The notes under the pieces: model-generated
What the model saw: only the letters and a program-made list of their open reading frames with translations
What the model was told of the DNA's origin: nothing
Database searches by the model: none
Position numbers and translations under genes: made by a program
In this document: positions 41,039 to 53,835 of the stretch, in pieces
Layout of the letters: every line of letters starts with the position of its first letter
How positions within the stretch are numbered: the first letter of the stretch is position 1
NCBI RefSeq assembly: GCF_040054535.1
Contig: NC_090785.1
Span: 11,212,001 to 11,276,000, forward strand
DNA length: 64,000 nt
Direction: 5' to 3'
DNA from: Antennarius striatus
Taxonomy: Eukaryota; Chordata; Actinopteri; Lophiiformes; Antennariidae

Positions 41039-41304
41039 ATTTTTTTTTTACACACAAGTATGGCATTCATATATTTACCATTGTCAAAAACTACGTTATA
41101 CGATTTACTATCGTTGGACTTTTCCTCTGTATTCAGGGGAGACATGTACTTCTCAGAAGCAAGGCAGTTGGTTTACTCATAACTGGTCCATATTGGAATG
41201 TAAGTTCTTACCAAATGCAGCTTTCTCATGAAAGTCATCATGAAATATAGACAACTTAAACGCTGAAGACAACACTTATTTATCCACTAAAACAGCGTTA
41301 CAAG

Positions 41305-42354
41305 TGTAGCCCTGCGTTTATTGGGCTAAAATTATTTTTAACAAATCGTTAATAAATAAAGTTAATAAATAGTTAATAAATATTTGATAAAATAAAAGTA
41401 TTAATATCATTTCACAGATAAAATACGCTGAGTAAAGCATTATTAAAACGTTTTATTCATATTGGAGGAAAACTCATTATTATGTTGAATTATTATGTTG
41501 ACTTTTTTATGACATGTGTGGTGTATTCTCTGTATTGCTGGGGATACTCTAAGGTAATTTGTTTACTCACGGACCTATGAAAAAGGACACACAGAGAAAG
41601 ACTAACCTGCAAAGGTGCTGTGGGTTTCATGAACCAATGGGGCGCGGAGAAAGAGTCAGGTGGCCGGAAGATCGTTAAGTACACGCGAGAGGAGAGGTGG
41701 AGAGAGGCGCGAAGAGACGGCTGAGATTAAGAGCGAAGCGTACGAATTGATAACAGAGTGTGGCGGTGTCTAGTGCACGTTTCCACGAGTTTGGTCCTAA
41801 TTTTGGAGCCAGTTGCCAAGGGAGGGACAAGAGTCGCTAGTTTTCGCTGCCGCAGAAGGAGCAGGTGTGGAGCAACTCTCCGCCGAGGAGCATCCATTCT
41901 GGCGGACTGGGAGTTTGCTGGTGCAGTGCTACGAGCCCAGGAGCAGCCGCCGGACGGGATCGATACAAAACACAAACAAACAAACAAACAAACAAAAAAT
42001 AAAACTACAAGCACCAGGCCTGCAACGCACGTGGACTGGGTATTTAGGTATTGCAGGCTTAAAGTAAGTTTTATTTCAGTACTTGTTGGACTGGTTTTGT
42101 TTTATATTACTTGCTGAGTTTTGTGATGATGCCATGTGTTCTGTGTGTTGACAAATACACGTAAGTTGTTAAATATGATTGAGTGTCATTCACTGAAAGG
42201 AATATTAAATAGTACTTTCTCAGAGCTAATAGGGAACACTACAGTAAACTGAAATACAAGGCCCCACCTGGAGCTCATCAACAGCAGGATCGGAAACAAC
42301 GAACTCAGGTTAGTTACCCGTAGTATTTGCTAGGGACAGCAAAGGGGGGCTACA
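41305..42354. mobile_element. Solo LTR fossil, copy 2
   Basis: Same insertion as 27702-28780, copied with the segmental duplication; the CAAG duplication is at 41301-41304 and 42355-42358. It is about 30 bp shorter, mainly in the CAAA tract. The same integration site shows that it is a duplicated insertion, not a second event. Confidence 0.75.
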
Positions 42355-42450
42355 CAAGAAAGCATTCTACTCACTACAAGCAATCATGATCACAATTAAT
42401 GTCACTAGTGAGGACACACAAACAATTGTATAACCGGACCGTCCGAGCAT

Positions 42451-42471
42451 CGCAGCACCACGGAAAGATAC
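42451..42471 (+). promoter_or_regulatory. NRSE/RE1-like site upstream of V4
   Basis: CGCAGCACCACGGAAAGATA; about 15 of 21 consensus bases. It is 374 bp from the V4 CSE core once the solo LTR between them is subtracted. Confidence 0.5.
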
Positions 42472-43046
42472 TTTTGTCAAACTTAAGCGGACTAATGGTG
42501 TTGTTAGTCAAACTTGGAATTAGGGTGCTTTCTTTGGCCAGTAGTGACTTTATCGGGAGATAATCAAAACGATGTTTTAGTTTGCATTTAAATTTGTTTA
42601 AAAGAGGTTAAAACGATCAAGACACGGGATTAACGATTCCATCATTTCCTGATACGCATTTAAAATGATCGTGAACAAAAAAAATTCTGCACAAAAAAAT
42701 ACTTTTAAACGTATTAATTGACAGATTAGAAACGTACAAAACCCATATTGTGAAGGCCAAACCATCGCCAGACTAAACATCCTTCAGAATGAATTAAGAA
42801 AAAAGCAAATAAGAAAGTAAATAAGTAAGTAGGTAAATAAGTAAATAAATAAAAAAATCAAAAATAAATAATCGTCTGACTACATGGAAATAGAACGGCG
42901 AGCAAAGATGTATTAGACTAACAGAGCAAAAATCCTCAACAATTATACATGTCTGGAAATAAAAATAATTCTTTAGAAACAATAACAATAAATATTTTCA
43001 ATGGGGAGAGATAACGTGCCCATGAAGAAGTTTGAACAATTCCTAC

Positions 43047-45431
43047 CTGTAAGGGCGACTCCAAATCTTCGAACACATCAGCAAAGTCTGTTGGGCTTTT
43101 CCTCAGAGTCTGCTCAGCAGGCAGTGTGTTGTCATTGTATGACGTCACAAACTTGAAGTCACTGGTTCTAGATCCTGTTGTCAGGTATGCGTCATAATTG
43201 TAAGCGCTGCGCAAAGTTCCTGTGCCGTCAACATCTGCGTAATTAGGAGGCAGGTAAGCGCCGGGGATGGTGACTGCTCCATCAAACAACAGTCTGGGTT
43301 TTCTCCTGCGACAAAACCTCACACCCAGGATGATGATGATGAAGGTGAGAAAGAAGGTGGACACACACACCAGAGCGATGATCAGATAAGACGTCAGTTT
43401 GGAATTCTTCTCGTCGTAAGAAATGTCCTTCAGTTCTGGCACCTCAGCCAAGTTATCAGAGATGAGTAAATACATGGAGCAGGTGGCAGAGAGAGAGGGC
43501 TGTCCGTTATCTTTCACGGACACAATCAGGTTCTGTTTCATGCTGTCAGATTGTGAAATGTCCCGCTGGGTCCGGATCTCTCCGCTGTGGACACCAATAG
43601 TGAAAAGTCCCGGATCGGTGGATTTGACTATCTGATAGGACAGCCAGGCGTTCTGTCCAGAGTCCGCGTCCACCGCTATCACTTTGGACACCACAGAGCC
43701 TCCGTGGGCAGCTTTGGGGACCAGCTCGGTCATGAACGAGCTGCCCTCCGGGGCGGGGTAGAGGATCTGAGGACAGTTGTCATTCACATCCGATATGAAC
43801 ACACTGACGGTCACGTTGCTGCTGAGCGGAGGAGAACCGTTGTCTCTGGCCATCAGGTGGACTTGAAAACTCCTCATGTGTTCATAATCGAACGACCTGA
43901 CAGCGTGGATCACCCCCGTGTCTCCGTTCACAGACACGTAGGAGGACACCGGGGCACCGTTCACCTCACCGGCTAACACAGAATAAATCACGGTACCGTT
44001 TTGTCTCCAGTCGGGGTCTCGAGCAGTAACGGAACATAAAGTGGAGCCAGCTTTGTTATTTTCACTCACATATGCGCTGTAGGACTGTTCCTCAAACACA
44101 GGGGGGTTGTCGTTGATGTCTGCTACAGACAAGTGAAGACTTTTGGAGGAGGACAGAGGTGGAGAGCCCTCGTCAGTGGCAGTGATTGTAATGTTGTAAT
44201 CAGACACCACTTCACGGTCCAGTTGTCCTGTGGTCACCAGAGAATAATAGTTTTTGATAGACGGAACCAACTTGAAAGGGACGTTTTGCTGAATAGAACA
44301 GCGGACCTGTCGGTTCTTCTCAGAGTCTCGATCCTGCACGTTAATGATGCCCACCTCTGTACCAGGTGACACGTTCTCAGGCACGGGGTTGGTCAGTGAT
44401 TTCAGGTTTATGACTGGTGCGTTATCATTCTCGTCTGTAATATCTATAATGACTTTGGCGTAAGAAGTGAGCCCCAAACCATCTTTAGCTTGAACTCTCA
44501 TTTCAAATGATTTACTGTCCTCAAAGTCAATCTCACCAGAAACTCTAATCACTCCTGTTTTACGATCAATTGAGAAAATATTTACGTTTTCATCAGACGC
44601 GTGACCGAAATGATACGTCACATGTCCATTCACTCCTTCATCTGCGTCTGTAGCTCTAACATGAACCACTACAGTGTCTACAGGAGAGTTTTCAGGCAGA
44701 CTGGCTTTATAGACGTCCTGGCTGAACACCGGGGCGTTATCATTAGCATCCAGTACAGTGACGTGAATGACTACAGTACCTGATCTCTGAGGAGAGCCGC
44801 CATCCAGAGCTGTGAGGAGCAAATTAAGCTCTTGTTCTTTCTCCCGATCAAGTTTATTCTCCAGCACTAATTCAACCTTGTTGTTGTCCACAGAGAGAAT
44901 AAAGTTATCGTTCTTCTGAAGATTGTATCTTTGAACAGCGTTTTGACCAACATCTGCGTCATGGGCCTCCTCGATAGAGAAACGGTTTCCTTTCTCTGCC
45001 GACTCCCTTATTTCCATTTCGATCAAATTTTCAGTGAATTTCGGAAAGTTGTCGTTTACATCCTGAACATGAAGATTGAGTCTGTGAAGCTCTAAAGGGT
45101 TTTCTAAAACCAGATCTGCGTTCACGACACACGATGGTTTCTTTCCACAAAGGCTTTCTCTGTCAATCCTCTCCGATGTGATCAAATATCCAGAATTCAG
45201 ATTAATTTCGCAGTAATGTTTCCGAGATTCCTCAAAATCCACCCGCGGCTTTCTTGAAGATAATGTCATCAGATCAAGACCGAGGTCTTTGGCTATATTT
45301 CCAACGACAGACTTTAGTTTCAGCTCTTCTTGAATAGAATAACGCAGGTCTCCATTCACGGGGTGAAGCGAGACAATAAAGGAGGCGAGGCTGAGAATCA
45401 AAAGAAGCGAGGATAATCCCTTTTTTTCCAT
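43047..45431 (-). CDS. pcdhg: Gamma-type protocadherin variable exon V3
   Basis: A 795-codon variable exon starting MEKKGLSS with a good Kozak context (AAGATGG). EC1 is the most diverged of the V1-V7 group ([26 protein letters not shown]), whereas EC2 and EC3 are nearly those of V4/V7. The cytoplasmic end [12 protein letters not shown] joins the common ADVF to the ESPLQ ending also seen in V5 and V6, and splices at CAG|GTAGG. The 3' flank (42355-43046) is the same type as the flanks of V6 (28781-29465) and V5 (32311-33098). It marks the right end of the duplicated block. Confidence 0.95.
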
Positions 45432-45603
45432 CTTGACTTTAAAAAAGCAACCGCAGCTTTAACAACCTTTGTACTGAAAAACGATTTTTATAACGTTGAT
45501 CCAACAATTCATAACCACATAGACGACAAAATGTGTTAGGAAACGACACCGCTTCTCCTGAAAATCGACTACTGGGTGGAGAGGTTAGAGCTATTTTCCA
45601 TCG

Positions 45604-45626
45604 GACAACAGCGACATCGTGAGTCA
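45604..45626 (-). promoter_or_regulatory. CSE / CGCT box of V3
   Basis: Sense strand GACTCACGATGTCGCTGTTG, about 175 bp upstream of the ATG; CGCT core intact. Confidence 0.8.
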
Positions 45627-45990
45627 TTTTATGTAGTCATAAACAGCGGTGTCTAAAATAGCAGTCCTGTTGTATTCACGGCCGTTACAATTTATTTTAT
45701 ATAAGGGGAATGTTAAAAAAAAATACTTAAATGTCTTGTTATCAAAACTGACCAGTCTTGTGAATGCAGTTGTTATTTTCACAATTAAAAAAAAATATTT
45801 GTATGAATCAAATAAACTAACAACCGATGATGTGAAAATAAAAACTAAACACATCACTGAATCAATCAATAACGCAAGAAATGTTTACATCATAAGAGCA
45901 TCACGTAATGATTGACCGAAGACTAATCAGCACATTGATGAGTAGCAGAGTTCCCATGTTAATGATTCTAACAGAAAGTCTAAGGACTGC

Positions 45991-46011
45991 TTCAGCACCA
46001 TGGACAGATAC
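45991..46011 (+). promoter_or_regulatory. NRSE/RE1-like silencer upstream of V3
   Basis: Plus strand TTCAGCACCATGGACAGATA; 17 of 21 consensus bases with both half-sites complete. It lies 381 bp upstream of the V3 CSE core. Confidence 0.75.
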
Positions 46012-46019
46012 GTCTTAAA

Positions 46020-47290
46020 ATGGTTGAGCGCTAGCTGGTTGGACTCGGTGAGGCAGACCAGACGAGGAAGGACAGTTGTCTGCGGCTGGAGAGGACGTCG
46101 GCCAAGGTTGCGCCAGACAGAGCGGGACTCCAGGCTGGACGAGACATCGTCCAGGAACAGGTGGACTCATCTCTGAACCAATTTGGTCTTTGCTTGTATA
46201 GTAGAGACTGAACTGTGTAAAGAATTGTTTTGTGAAAAACTTTTATACAGGTCCGCGGAGGTAGGTACACAGAAAACATAATAAAGCAGCAAGACTCCTT
46301 TGATACTAGGATAAAAAGTGGGTTTATTCACCACAAAAGCATAGCAACACAAACAGTAAATGCATAAAGCGGACAAGCGAACAAACATGTTTGTTGTTAG
46401 AATAAAAATGTATTTCATCCTCCTCAGAGCACATAACCCAAAATCACTTCTATGATGCTTGACTAAATGTGTCATTCAGTCACCACAGAGCATAGCACTT
46501 TACAGGCAATTCTTTGGTTGAGCTAAAGCAATTATATGGTGGCATTCCAAATGTGCTTCGTATCTTACCTTGACACACGGATCGGAGAGCCCACGACCCA
46601 GCCAGAATAGCATCAACCAATGCTGGGCGTCCGTACGCAAACCGCAGCTGACTCTAACCTGGAACCGGAAACTCTCCGCCTTTATACTCTTGAACAAATG
46701 AGGTCTGCATGCGAGCAGGGGTGGCCAGCCCCATCTCGCAGGCACCCCTCCTTTCGGTGGCACCACACTGTCGGAAAAATAAGTTCATCAGACTGTGTGG
46801 GGAGGCCATCGCTACACCTGCGAAAGCAGTGTAGGAGGTGCTCACATACCCCGAGAAGAAACATGTATCAGGTGACCTTGCACACTGGAATGCACTAGAA
46901 CATCTTAAATGAGCAGAATTGTCTGAGAACAGCTCTCCATGACCCTCTCCATCTCCTCTCCTTAGAGAGGAGTCACCCTGGTACTGTCTGGTGCTTGCAG
47001 CAGCCCTATGTGATTTGCAGTGCTGCTGTGATCTCTCGGTGTCCAAACAACTAAGATGAAACACAGTCCAACAGGTTGCATGGAGAGGTTTTGAAGCCTC
47101 CTCTCAGTAACGACATAATGAAGCAATTATGTTGTGAAGCAGTTATATTCAAACAGGTGACTCACACAGGTGACACATCAATAACAAATATGGTGATTCA
47201 CACAGGTGACATATTAATATTCAAACGTGAAATTCCCATTACAAGAATACTAGAAGAAGAAGAAAAACTGATCAAACAAGAACAAATGTC
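46020..47290. other. Unassigned insertion sequence left of the Ty3 fossil
   Basis: 1.3 kb that has no counterpart in the other intergenic gaps. It begins with a GC-rich stretch (46030-46180) that reads open on the minus strand without recognisable domains. No terminal repeats were identified. It is probably mobile-element derived. Confidence 0.4.
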
Positions 47291-49650
47291 AATCTAAGTT
47301 GAAAGCAGTGTTGTAGATGATGAAGAGATGATGGACAATGACCAACACAGTAGTTCTGAGAATGAAGTAGAACAAAGGGATGTACAAAGGCAAATAGGTG
47401 ATTTAGCTAAAAAACAGCAAGAAGTCATGGCTGCCATATTGTCATTGAACAGTGTGCCCACGAGGTCATATGTTTATGTGCCAAGGGAGCGTCATATTGT
47501 ACCATTTAGTGGGGACATAGAGATGGAAGGTCTGTGGATTAATTCATTGAAGAGGTAGAACGAGTTATTTCTGCCAGAAACCAGACCCCGCCTGAGCAGT
47601 TTGATTACATTATGTCACTGTTGAGAAATCATGAGGGAACTGACCAGATGAGTGATATATTTTGCTACCTAAGAGAAGATTTTGGAGATAACCGCAGTGC
47701 CTCCCAGCTACTTCCGAACTTTTATGGATGCAAACAGAAGGTGAGGGCATCCGTGAGTTTTCACATGCCTTATCACAAGTGCAAAGTTCAGTACTGAAAC
47801 AGTATCCCAGCTCTGTTGCAAATGAGAAAGTGGCTTTAAGAGATCAGTTTATTGACGGAGTAAGAGACCCTGCATTGAGATGAGAAATTGGTAAATATGT
47901 CAGGGCTCATCCAGAATCAACTTTGATAGAGGTACGTGAAGAAGCTTACTTGTGGGCCTCAGAAGAGCCTGCAATAAATGCAAAAGATGTAAAGAGTAGA
48001 TAACAGCAGATGCACAGTGTCCAGATGCAATTGCTGGTGAGAAAAAAGGGTACCTTGAGGATGTCAGGAAGGTCCTCACAAAGTCAGCACAACTGGTCAA
48101 GCTACTGAGAAATCTGTCTCACTTGGTGATGTTATGTTAATTCTCGCAGAACAAGGGAAAGTTATCATTGAACTGACTAAGGCAGTAAAGAATTTGACTA
48201 CTCAGAATCTAAATCCTAGACCACACCAGTTAGTGGACCAAAAACTCCACCAAAGTTCACAGTTGATGGTAAACCAATCTGTTTCAGATGTCAAACTGAA
48301 GGTCATGTTGATGAACAGTGTCCACAGAAACAACTGAAGCATACAGAGAATACTCCTGCTTCAAGTCGGCAGGGAAACGAGAACCCCTTGTTTTAGTGAG
48401 TCGAACAATGCAGGGACAGATATCAGACTCAACTAAACCTACTTACTTGAGAGCAAGTTATTGAGCGTGCAATCAGCAAGTGTCCTGTAGTTAATCTTAA
48501 GCTCAATGATACACCAGATCGCGGCTTACTGAAAAAACATGAAAACAATGAGAGATGGGTTCCCACTACTTCGCATCAATGAAAGCTTTGATGCTTTGAA
48601 AGGTGCCAGATACTTTTCCGCCATTGACCTTAGAAGTGGCTATCACCAGGTGGTGGTGGATGAGCATGACAGGCATAAGACTGCATTTACAATGCCATTT
48701 GGGCTGTTTGAGTACCTGCGTATGCCTATGTGTATTTGCAATGGTCCTGCGACCTTTCAAAGGTTAATGCAAGCGACTATGAAGGACTTGATTTTTGAGA
48801 TCATGCTTGTATACCTTGATGATATTTTGGTGTACTTGCCCTCTTTTCAGTCACACCTGGATAGGCTTGATATAGTGTTAAAGCGTCTCAGAGACCCCTG
48901 CCTGGAGGTAAAGTTGGGAAAATGTCACTTTTTGCAGAAGGAAGTCAGATTTTTAGGACATCAGATCTCAGCCGATGGTATTGCAACAGATCCTTTTAAG
49001 GTGGCAGCTGTCAAGAAATGACCTGCACCTTCTACAGTGAAAGAACTGCAACCTTTCTTGGGCCTGTGTAGTTACTACTGAAGGTACATTGAAGGATTGT
49101 CAAAGATTGCTTCTCCCTTGCATGATGTGGTGAATCAGTGCCGTGCAGCTTGCCGTTCCGTGAAGGCCAGCCAAAAGCTCAGTGCCTTGTGGGATAATAA
49201 TTGTCAACAGGCCTTTGATCTGTTAAAGGAAAAACGTATTACTGCACCAGCGTTAGGGTTTGCGGATTTCACTCGCCCTTTAATTTTGGAAACTGATACA
49301 AGCAGTCAGGGTCTAGGAGCTACCAACAACAAGGTTACAGAAAAAGGGTGATTGCATATGCAAGCAGAGGGAAATGCAGAACGAAATGACAAAAAAACTA
49401 TAGCAGCATGAAGTTAGAACTGCTAGCACTTAAGTGGTCCATAGTTGAGATGATTCGGGGTGATTTACTTGGCTCCAAGTTTACTGTCATTACTGATAAT
49501 AACCCCTTCTGTCATCTCAAAAATGCAAAACTAGAAGCCATTGAACAGAAATGACTGACTGAAATACTGTGTTGTAGTTGTACATGGCATTGATATGAAT
49601 GCTGTCTATTGATATGAATGTTGTCTATTTTCTCTGTGTGGGGGGGGCAG
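47290..49650 (+). mobile_element. Ty3/Gypsy retroelement fossil
   Basis: Plus-strand coding remnants in the order gag-like (about 47330-48400), reverse transcriptase (48540-49060; core blocks FSAIDLRSGYHQV, TAFTMPFGLFEYLRMP and the YLDD active site) and RNase H start (about 49280-49560, ending in TDNN-like sequence). No integrase was found. The element is broken in more than half a dozen places and truncated at the 3' side. It fills the V2-V3 interval on the strand opposite to the genes. Confidence 0.85.
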
Positions 49651-49660
49651 TCGAAAAATA

Positions 49661-49730
49661 GAACCCACATTTGGGGAGCCGTCTAGACTGTGTGTCCCGG
49701 TGTTGTCCGGCTGGCCACACAGCCTGGTCA
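49661..49730. mobile_element. Fragment of a repeated LTR-like tail
   Basis: GAACCCACATTTGGGGAGCC followed by GTGTGTCCCGGTG and GGCTGGCCAC. Related sequence recurs at 24611-24686, 38213-38288 and more distantly at 57550-57590. Family unknown, fossil. Confidence 0.4.
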
Positions 49731-50194
49731 CATATATATACAGTATGTATGGTGGGGGGGTTTCATCACTTCATTCACTTCTGGATAAGTACAGATGACG
49801 ATGACCAATAAAAAGTTCTAACACGAACATGTATAATTCACGTGAATGTTCATATAATGCGTCACTAAAAAAAATTATATAAAATGTTGCTCATACCCAT
49901 ATCACCCTGCAAAGAAATGTCACAACACGGGATTTCAAAATAACAGGGTAAGTAAATTATGATCATGATGTACTGGTGATATTTTTATTTTGAAAACATA
50001 TTTGGAAATTGTGCTGTAAATTATTAGAATCACCTGTCTTTTGTTCATTGATATTGTTATTATTAGTATTATCATCAGTATTTGTGACATTCTTTAAGAT
50101 TTGCTTTTACATAGTGTATATAGTAATATACTCAAAAGCTGTGACAATCACATGTGCCGTAAAATTATAATATGACAAAAGGAACTGTAAAGTT

Positions 50195-50858
50195 AACAGT
50201 CATTTCCGGTAATTGTTAAAATGCCACCAAGAACCGTGAAAAATACTGTATATTATTGTTGAAGCAGCTGCTCGTAACATACTGTGAATTTACAGGTAGT
50301 AGAATTACACAGTAAAAGACAACGGAATGGAATAGTTTCTCGATCAGATATTGTGAAAGAACTACAGCCTCAAATATCGTTATTTCATTGTGATTGTGTG
50401 TGTCCATGCGTGTGTGGAGCAGTTCACGTGACTTAGAGGCGGTGAGAGAGAGAAAGACCGGTGAGGGAGAGTTTTGCGCGAATTTTCAGTTGTGGTTTTT
50501 GTTGGCATGAAGCCCGCTAAAGGAGGTGTTCATGACTGTCATCTCTGTCAACCATTGGACAATACAAGAGGTGTTACAGTATGTCTGCTACTGTTACAAT
50601 AATAGTTTAGCTTATTCGCCTTGATAAAATATAAACAACTTCATCAATTAAAAAAGTTCAGGATTGTCGTTACAATGAAGGAGAAAACGAAATATATTTA
50701 ATGGATTTGTGATGTGTTAAAATAGCCAAACCATATCCTTTCTCCTGATACGTTGCTTAAAAATGACAACAGCCAATGAAGAGTAAACACATTCTGCGCA
50801 ACAGCAGTGGGAACAGACATTAGTCTGGGATCAGAGAAGAGGTATGAAAGTTCCCTAC
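50195..50858. repeat. V2 3' flank, homologous to the V1 3' flank
   Basis: Shares ATGCCACCAAGAACCGT, AATAGTTTCTCGATCAG, GATGTGTTAAAA and CAGCCAATGAAGAGTAAAC in order with 54405-54808. A segment around 50400-50600 is present only here. It indicates a tandem duplication of the V1/V2 type. Confidence 0.75.
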
Positions 50859-53240
50859 CTCAGTCGTATCGAAATCCTCGAATGGATCAACAAAGTCTGT
50901 TGGGCTTTTCCTCAGAGTCTGCTCAGCAGGCAGTGTGTTGTCATTGTATGACGTCACAAACTTGAAGTCACTGGTTCTAGATCCTGTTGTCAGGTATGCG
51001 TCATAATTGTAAGCGCTGCGCAAAGTTCTTGTGCCGTCAACATCTGCGTAATTAGGAGGCAGGTAAGCGCCGGGGATGGTGACTGCTCCATCAAACAACA
51101 GTCTGGGTTTTCTCCTGCGACAAAACCTCACACCCAGGATGATGATGATGAAGGTGAGAAAGAAGGTGGACACACACACCAGAGCGATGATCAGATAAGA
51201 CGTCAGTTTGGAATTCTTCTCGTCGTAAGAAATGTCCTTCAGTTCTGGCACCTCAGCCAAGTTATCAGAGATGAGTAAATACATGGAGCAGGTGGCAGAG
51301 AGAGAGGGCTGTCCGTTATCTTTCACGGACACAATCAGGTTCTGTTTCATGCTGTCAGATTGTGAAATGTCCCGCTGGGTCCGGATCTCTCCGCTGTGGA
51401 CACCAATAGTGAAAAGTCCCGGATCGGTGGATTTGACTATCTGATAGGACAGCCAGGCGTTCTGTCCAGAGTCCGCGTCCACCGCTATCACTTTGGACAC
51501 CACAGAGCCTCCGTGGGCGGCTTTGGGGACCAGCTCGGTCATGAACGAGCTGCCCTCCGGGGCGGGGTACAGGATCTGAGGACAGTTGTCATTCACATCC
51601 GATATGAACACACTGACGGTCACGTTGCTGCTGAGCGGAGGAGAACCGTTGTCTCTGGCCATCAGGTGGACTTGAAAACTCCTCATGTGTTCATAATCGA
51701 ACGACCTGACAGCGTGGATCACCCCCGTGTCTCCGTTCACAGACACGTAGGAGGACACCGGGGCACCGTTCACCTCACCGGCTAACACAGAATAAATCAC
51801 GGTACCGTTTTGTCTCCAGTCGGGGTCTCGAGCAGTAACGGAACATAAAGTGGAGCCAGCTTTGTTATTTTCACTCACATATGCGCTGTAGGACTGTTCC
51901 TCAAACACAGGGGGGTTGTCGTTGATGTCTGCTACAGACAAGTGAAGACTTTTGGAGGAGGACAGAGGTGGAGAGCCCTCGTCAGTGGCAGTGATTGTAA
52001 TGTTGTAATCAGACACCACTTCACGGTCCAGTTGTCCTGTGGTCACCAGAGAATAATAGTTTTTGATAGACGGAACCAACTTGAAAGGGACGTTTTGCTG
52101 AATAGAACAGCGGACCTGTCGGTTCTTCTCAGAGTCTCGATCCTGCACGTTAATGATGCCCACCTCTGTACCAGGTGACACGTTCTCAGGCACGGGATTG
52201 GTCAGAGAATCCATAAATATAATCGGATAATTATCATTCTCGTCTGTAATATCTATAATGACTTTGGCGTAAGAAGTGAGCCCCAAACCATCTTTAGCTT
52301 GAACTCTCATTTCAAACAATTTGTTTTCCTCAAAATCAATCTCACCAGAAACTCTGATCACTCCTGTTTTAGGATCAATTGAGAAAACATTCGCAACTTC
52401 GTCGGACATGCGACCGAAATGATACGTCACATGTCCATTCACTCCTTCATCTGCGTCTGTAGCTCTAACATGAACCACCATGGTGTCTACAGGAGAGTTT
52501 TCAGGCAGACTGGCTTTATAGACGTCCTGGCTGAACACCGGGGCGTTATCATTAGCATCCAGTACAGTGACGTGAATGACTACAGTACCCGATCTCTGAG
52601 GAGAGCCGCCATCCAGAGCTGTGAGGAGCAAATTAAGCTCTTGTTCTTTCTCCCGATCAAGTTTATTCTCTAGCACTAATTCAACCTTGTTGTTGTCCAC
52701 AGAGAGAATAAAGTTATCGTTCTTCTGAAGGTTGTAGCTTTGAACAGCATTTTGACCAACATCTGCGTCATGGGCCTCCTCGATAGAGAAACGGTTTCCT
52801 TTCTCTGCCGACTCACTTATTTCCATTTCGATCAAATTTTCAGTGAATTTTGGAGAGTTGTCGTTTACATCCTGAACATGAAGACTGAGTCTGTGAAGCT
52901 CTAAAGGGTTTTCTAAAACCAGATCTACGTTCACGACACACGATGGTTTCTTTCCACAAAGGCTTTCTCTGTCAATCCTCTCCGATGTGATCAAATCTCC
53001 AGAATTCAGATTAATTTCGCAGTAACGTTTCCGAGTCCCCTCAAAACTGACACGGGCCTTTCTTGAAGACAATGTCCTCAGATCAAGACCGAGATCTTTG
53101 GCTATATTTCCAACGATCGACCCTCGTTTCGTCTCCTCTGGAAAAGAATAACTGAGGTCTCCATTAACGAGTTGCAGCGAGACAATAAAGGAGGCGATGC
53201 GGAGAAAGACGCGTCGCAATAATAATCCTTTGGCTCCCAT
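50859..53240 (-). CDS. pcdhg: Gamma-type protocadherin variable exon V2
   Basis: A 794-codon variable exon. The first true ATG is at 53238-53240 ([10 protein letters not shown]); the codon before it is GTG. EC1 has the sequence class [19 protein letters not shown], shared with V1, and the EC1 disulfide loop LCGKKPSC. The EC3-EC4 linker [13 protein letters not shown] again pairs it with V1. In the cytoplasmic part it reads DGTRTLRS where other intact copies have DGTGTLRS; the relic at 814-1068 has the same arginine. The exon ends DFDTTE at GAG|GTAGG. Its 3' flank (50195-50858) is homologous to the V1 3' flank (54405-54808). A retroelement-rich insertion of roughly 3.5-4 kb now separates it from V3. 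Confidence 0.95.
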
Positions 53241-53422
53241 CACGGCTCAAAAAACGTCTCAGGTTTGATCAATACATACGTTTTAGGACGAGGAAAATCA
53301 CAAAAACAGTCCGGAAATCAACGGCAATGCAGACAAAAAGATGTGATTGTAAATCCCACCGTTTGACGGAGCAATCTGTCCACGGGGTGTAAGGGTGGAG
53401 TGGATAGATTCTCTTTTCTGTT

Positions 53423-53445
53423 GGCCAACAGCGACATCACGAGTA
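53423..53445 (-). promoter_or_regulatory. CSE / CGCT box of V2
   Basis: Sense strand ACTCGTGATGTCGCTGTTGG, about 185 bp upstream of the ATG; CGCT core intact. Confidence 0.8.
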
Positions 53446-53814
53446 ATTTTTGTCTACGCACAAATATACAATTCTTGCATTGATAATTGTCGAAAATTAC
53501 GTTCCCATTAGATCTACAATTGTTGGACTTTACTCTTTATATACAGGGGAGTCGTGTAATCTCAGAAACAACACAGTTGGTTTTCTAGTAACTGGTCCTT
53601 CTATTGGAATGTGTGTTGCTACCAAATGCAGCTTTCTGATGTAAGTCATGAAATACAGACAACTTAAACACTGAAGCCTCACTAATTCATCGAGTAAAAC
53701 AACATCTCAGGAAAATATTTTACTCACGTCAGGTAATCATGATCTCAATAAACGTCACTAGTGAGGACACACAAACATCTCCAGTTTATTGTATAACCGG
53801 ACTCTGAGGACCGT

Positions 53815-53835
53815 TTCAGCACCACGGAGAGATAC
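53815..53835 (+). promoter_or_regulatory. NRSE/RE1-like silencer upstream of V2
   Basis: Plus strand TTCAGCACCACGGAGAGATA; 17 of 21 bases match the NRSF/REST consensus as I recall it. It lies 385 bp upstream of the V2 CSE core. Confidence 0.65.

Larger units (their letters stand above)
34450..43046. repeat. Segmental duplication, copy 2 (V5 5' half - V4 - V3 3' end)
   Basis: Partner of 20830-29465 at a distance of about 13.6 kb. Differences seen by eye are scattered substitutions, a shorter CA repeat and small length changes in simple repeats. Confidence 0.85.
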
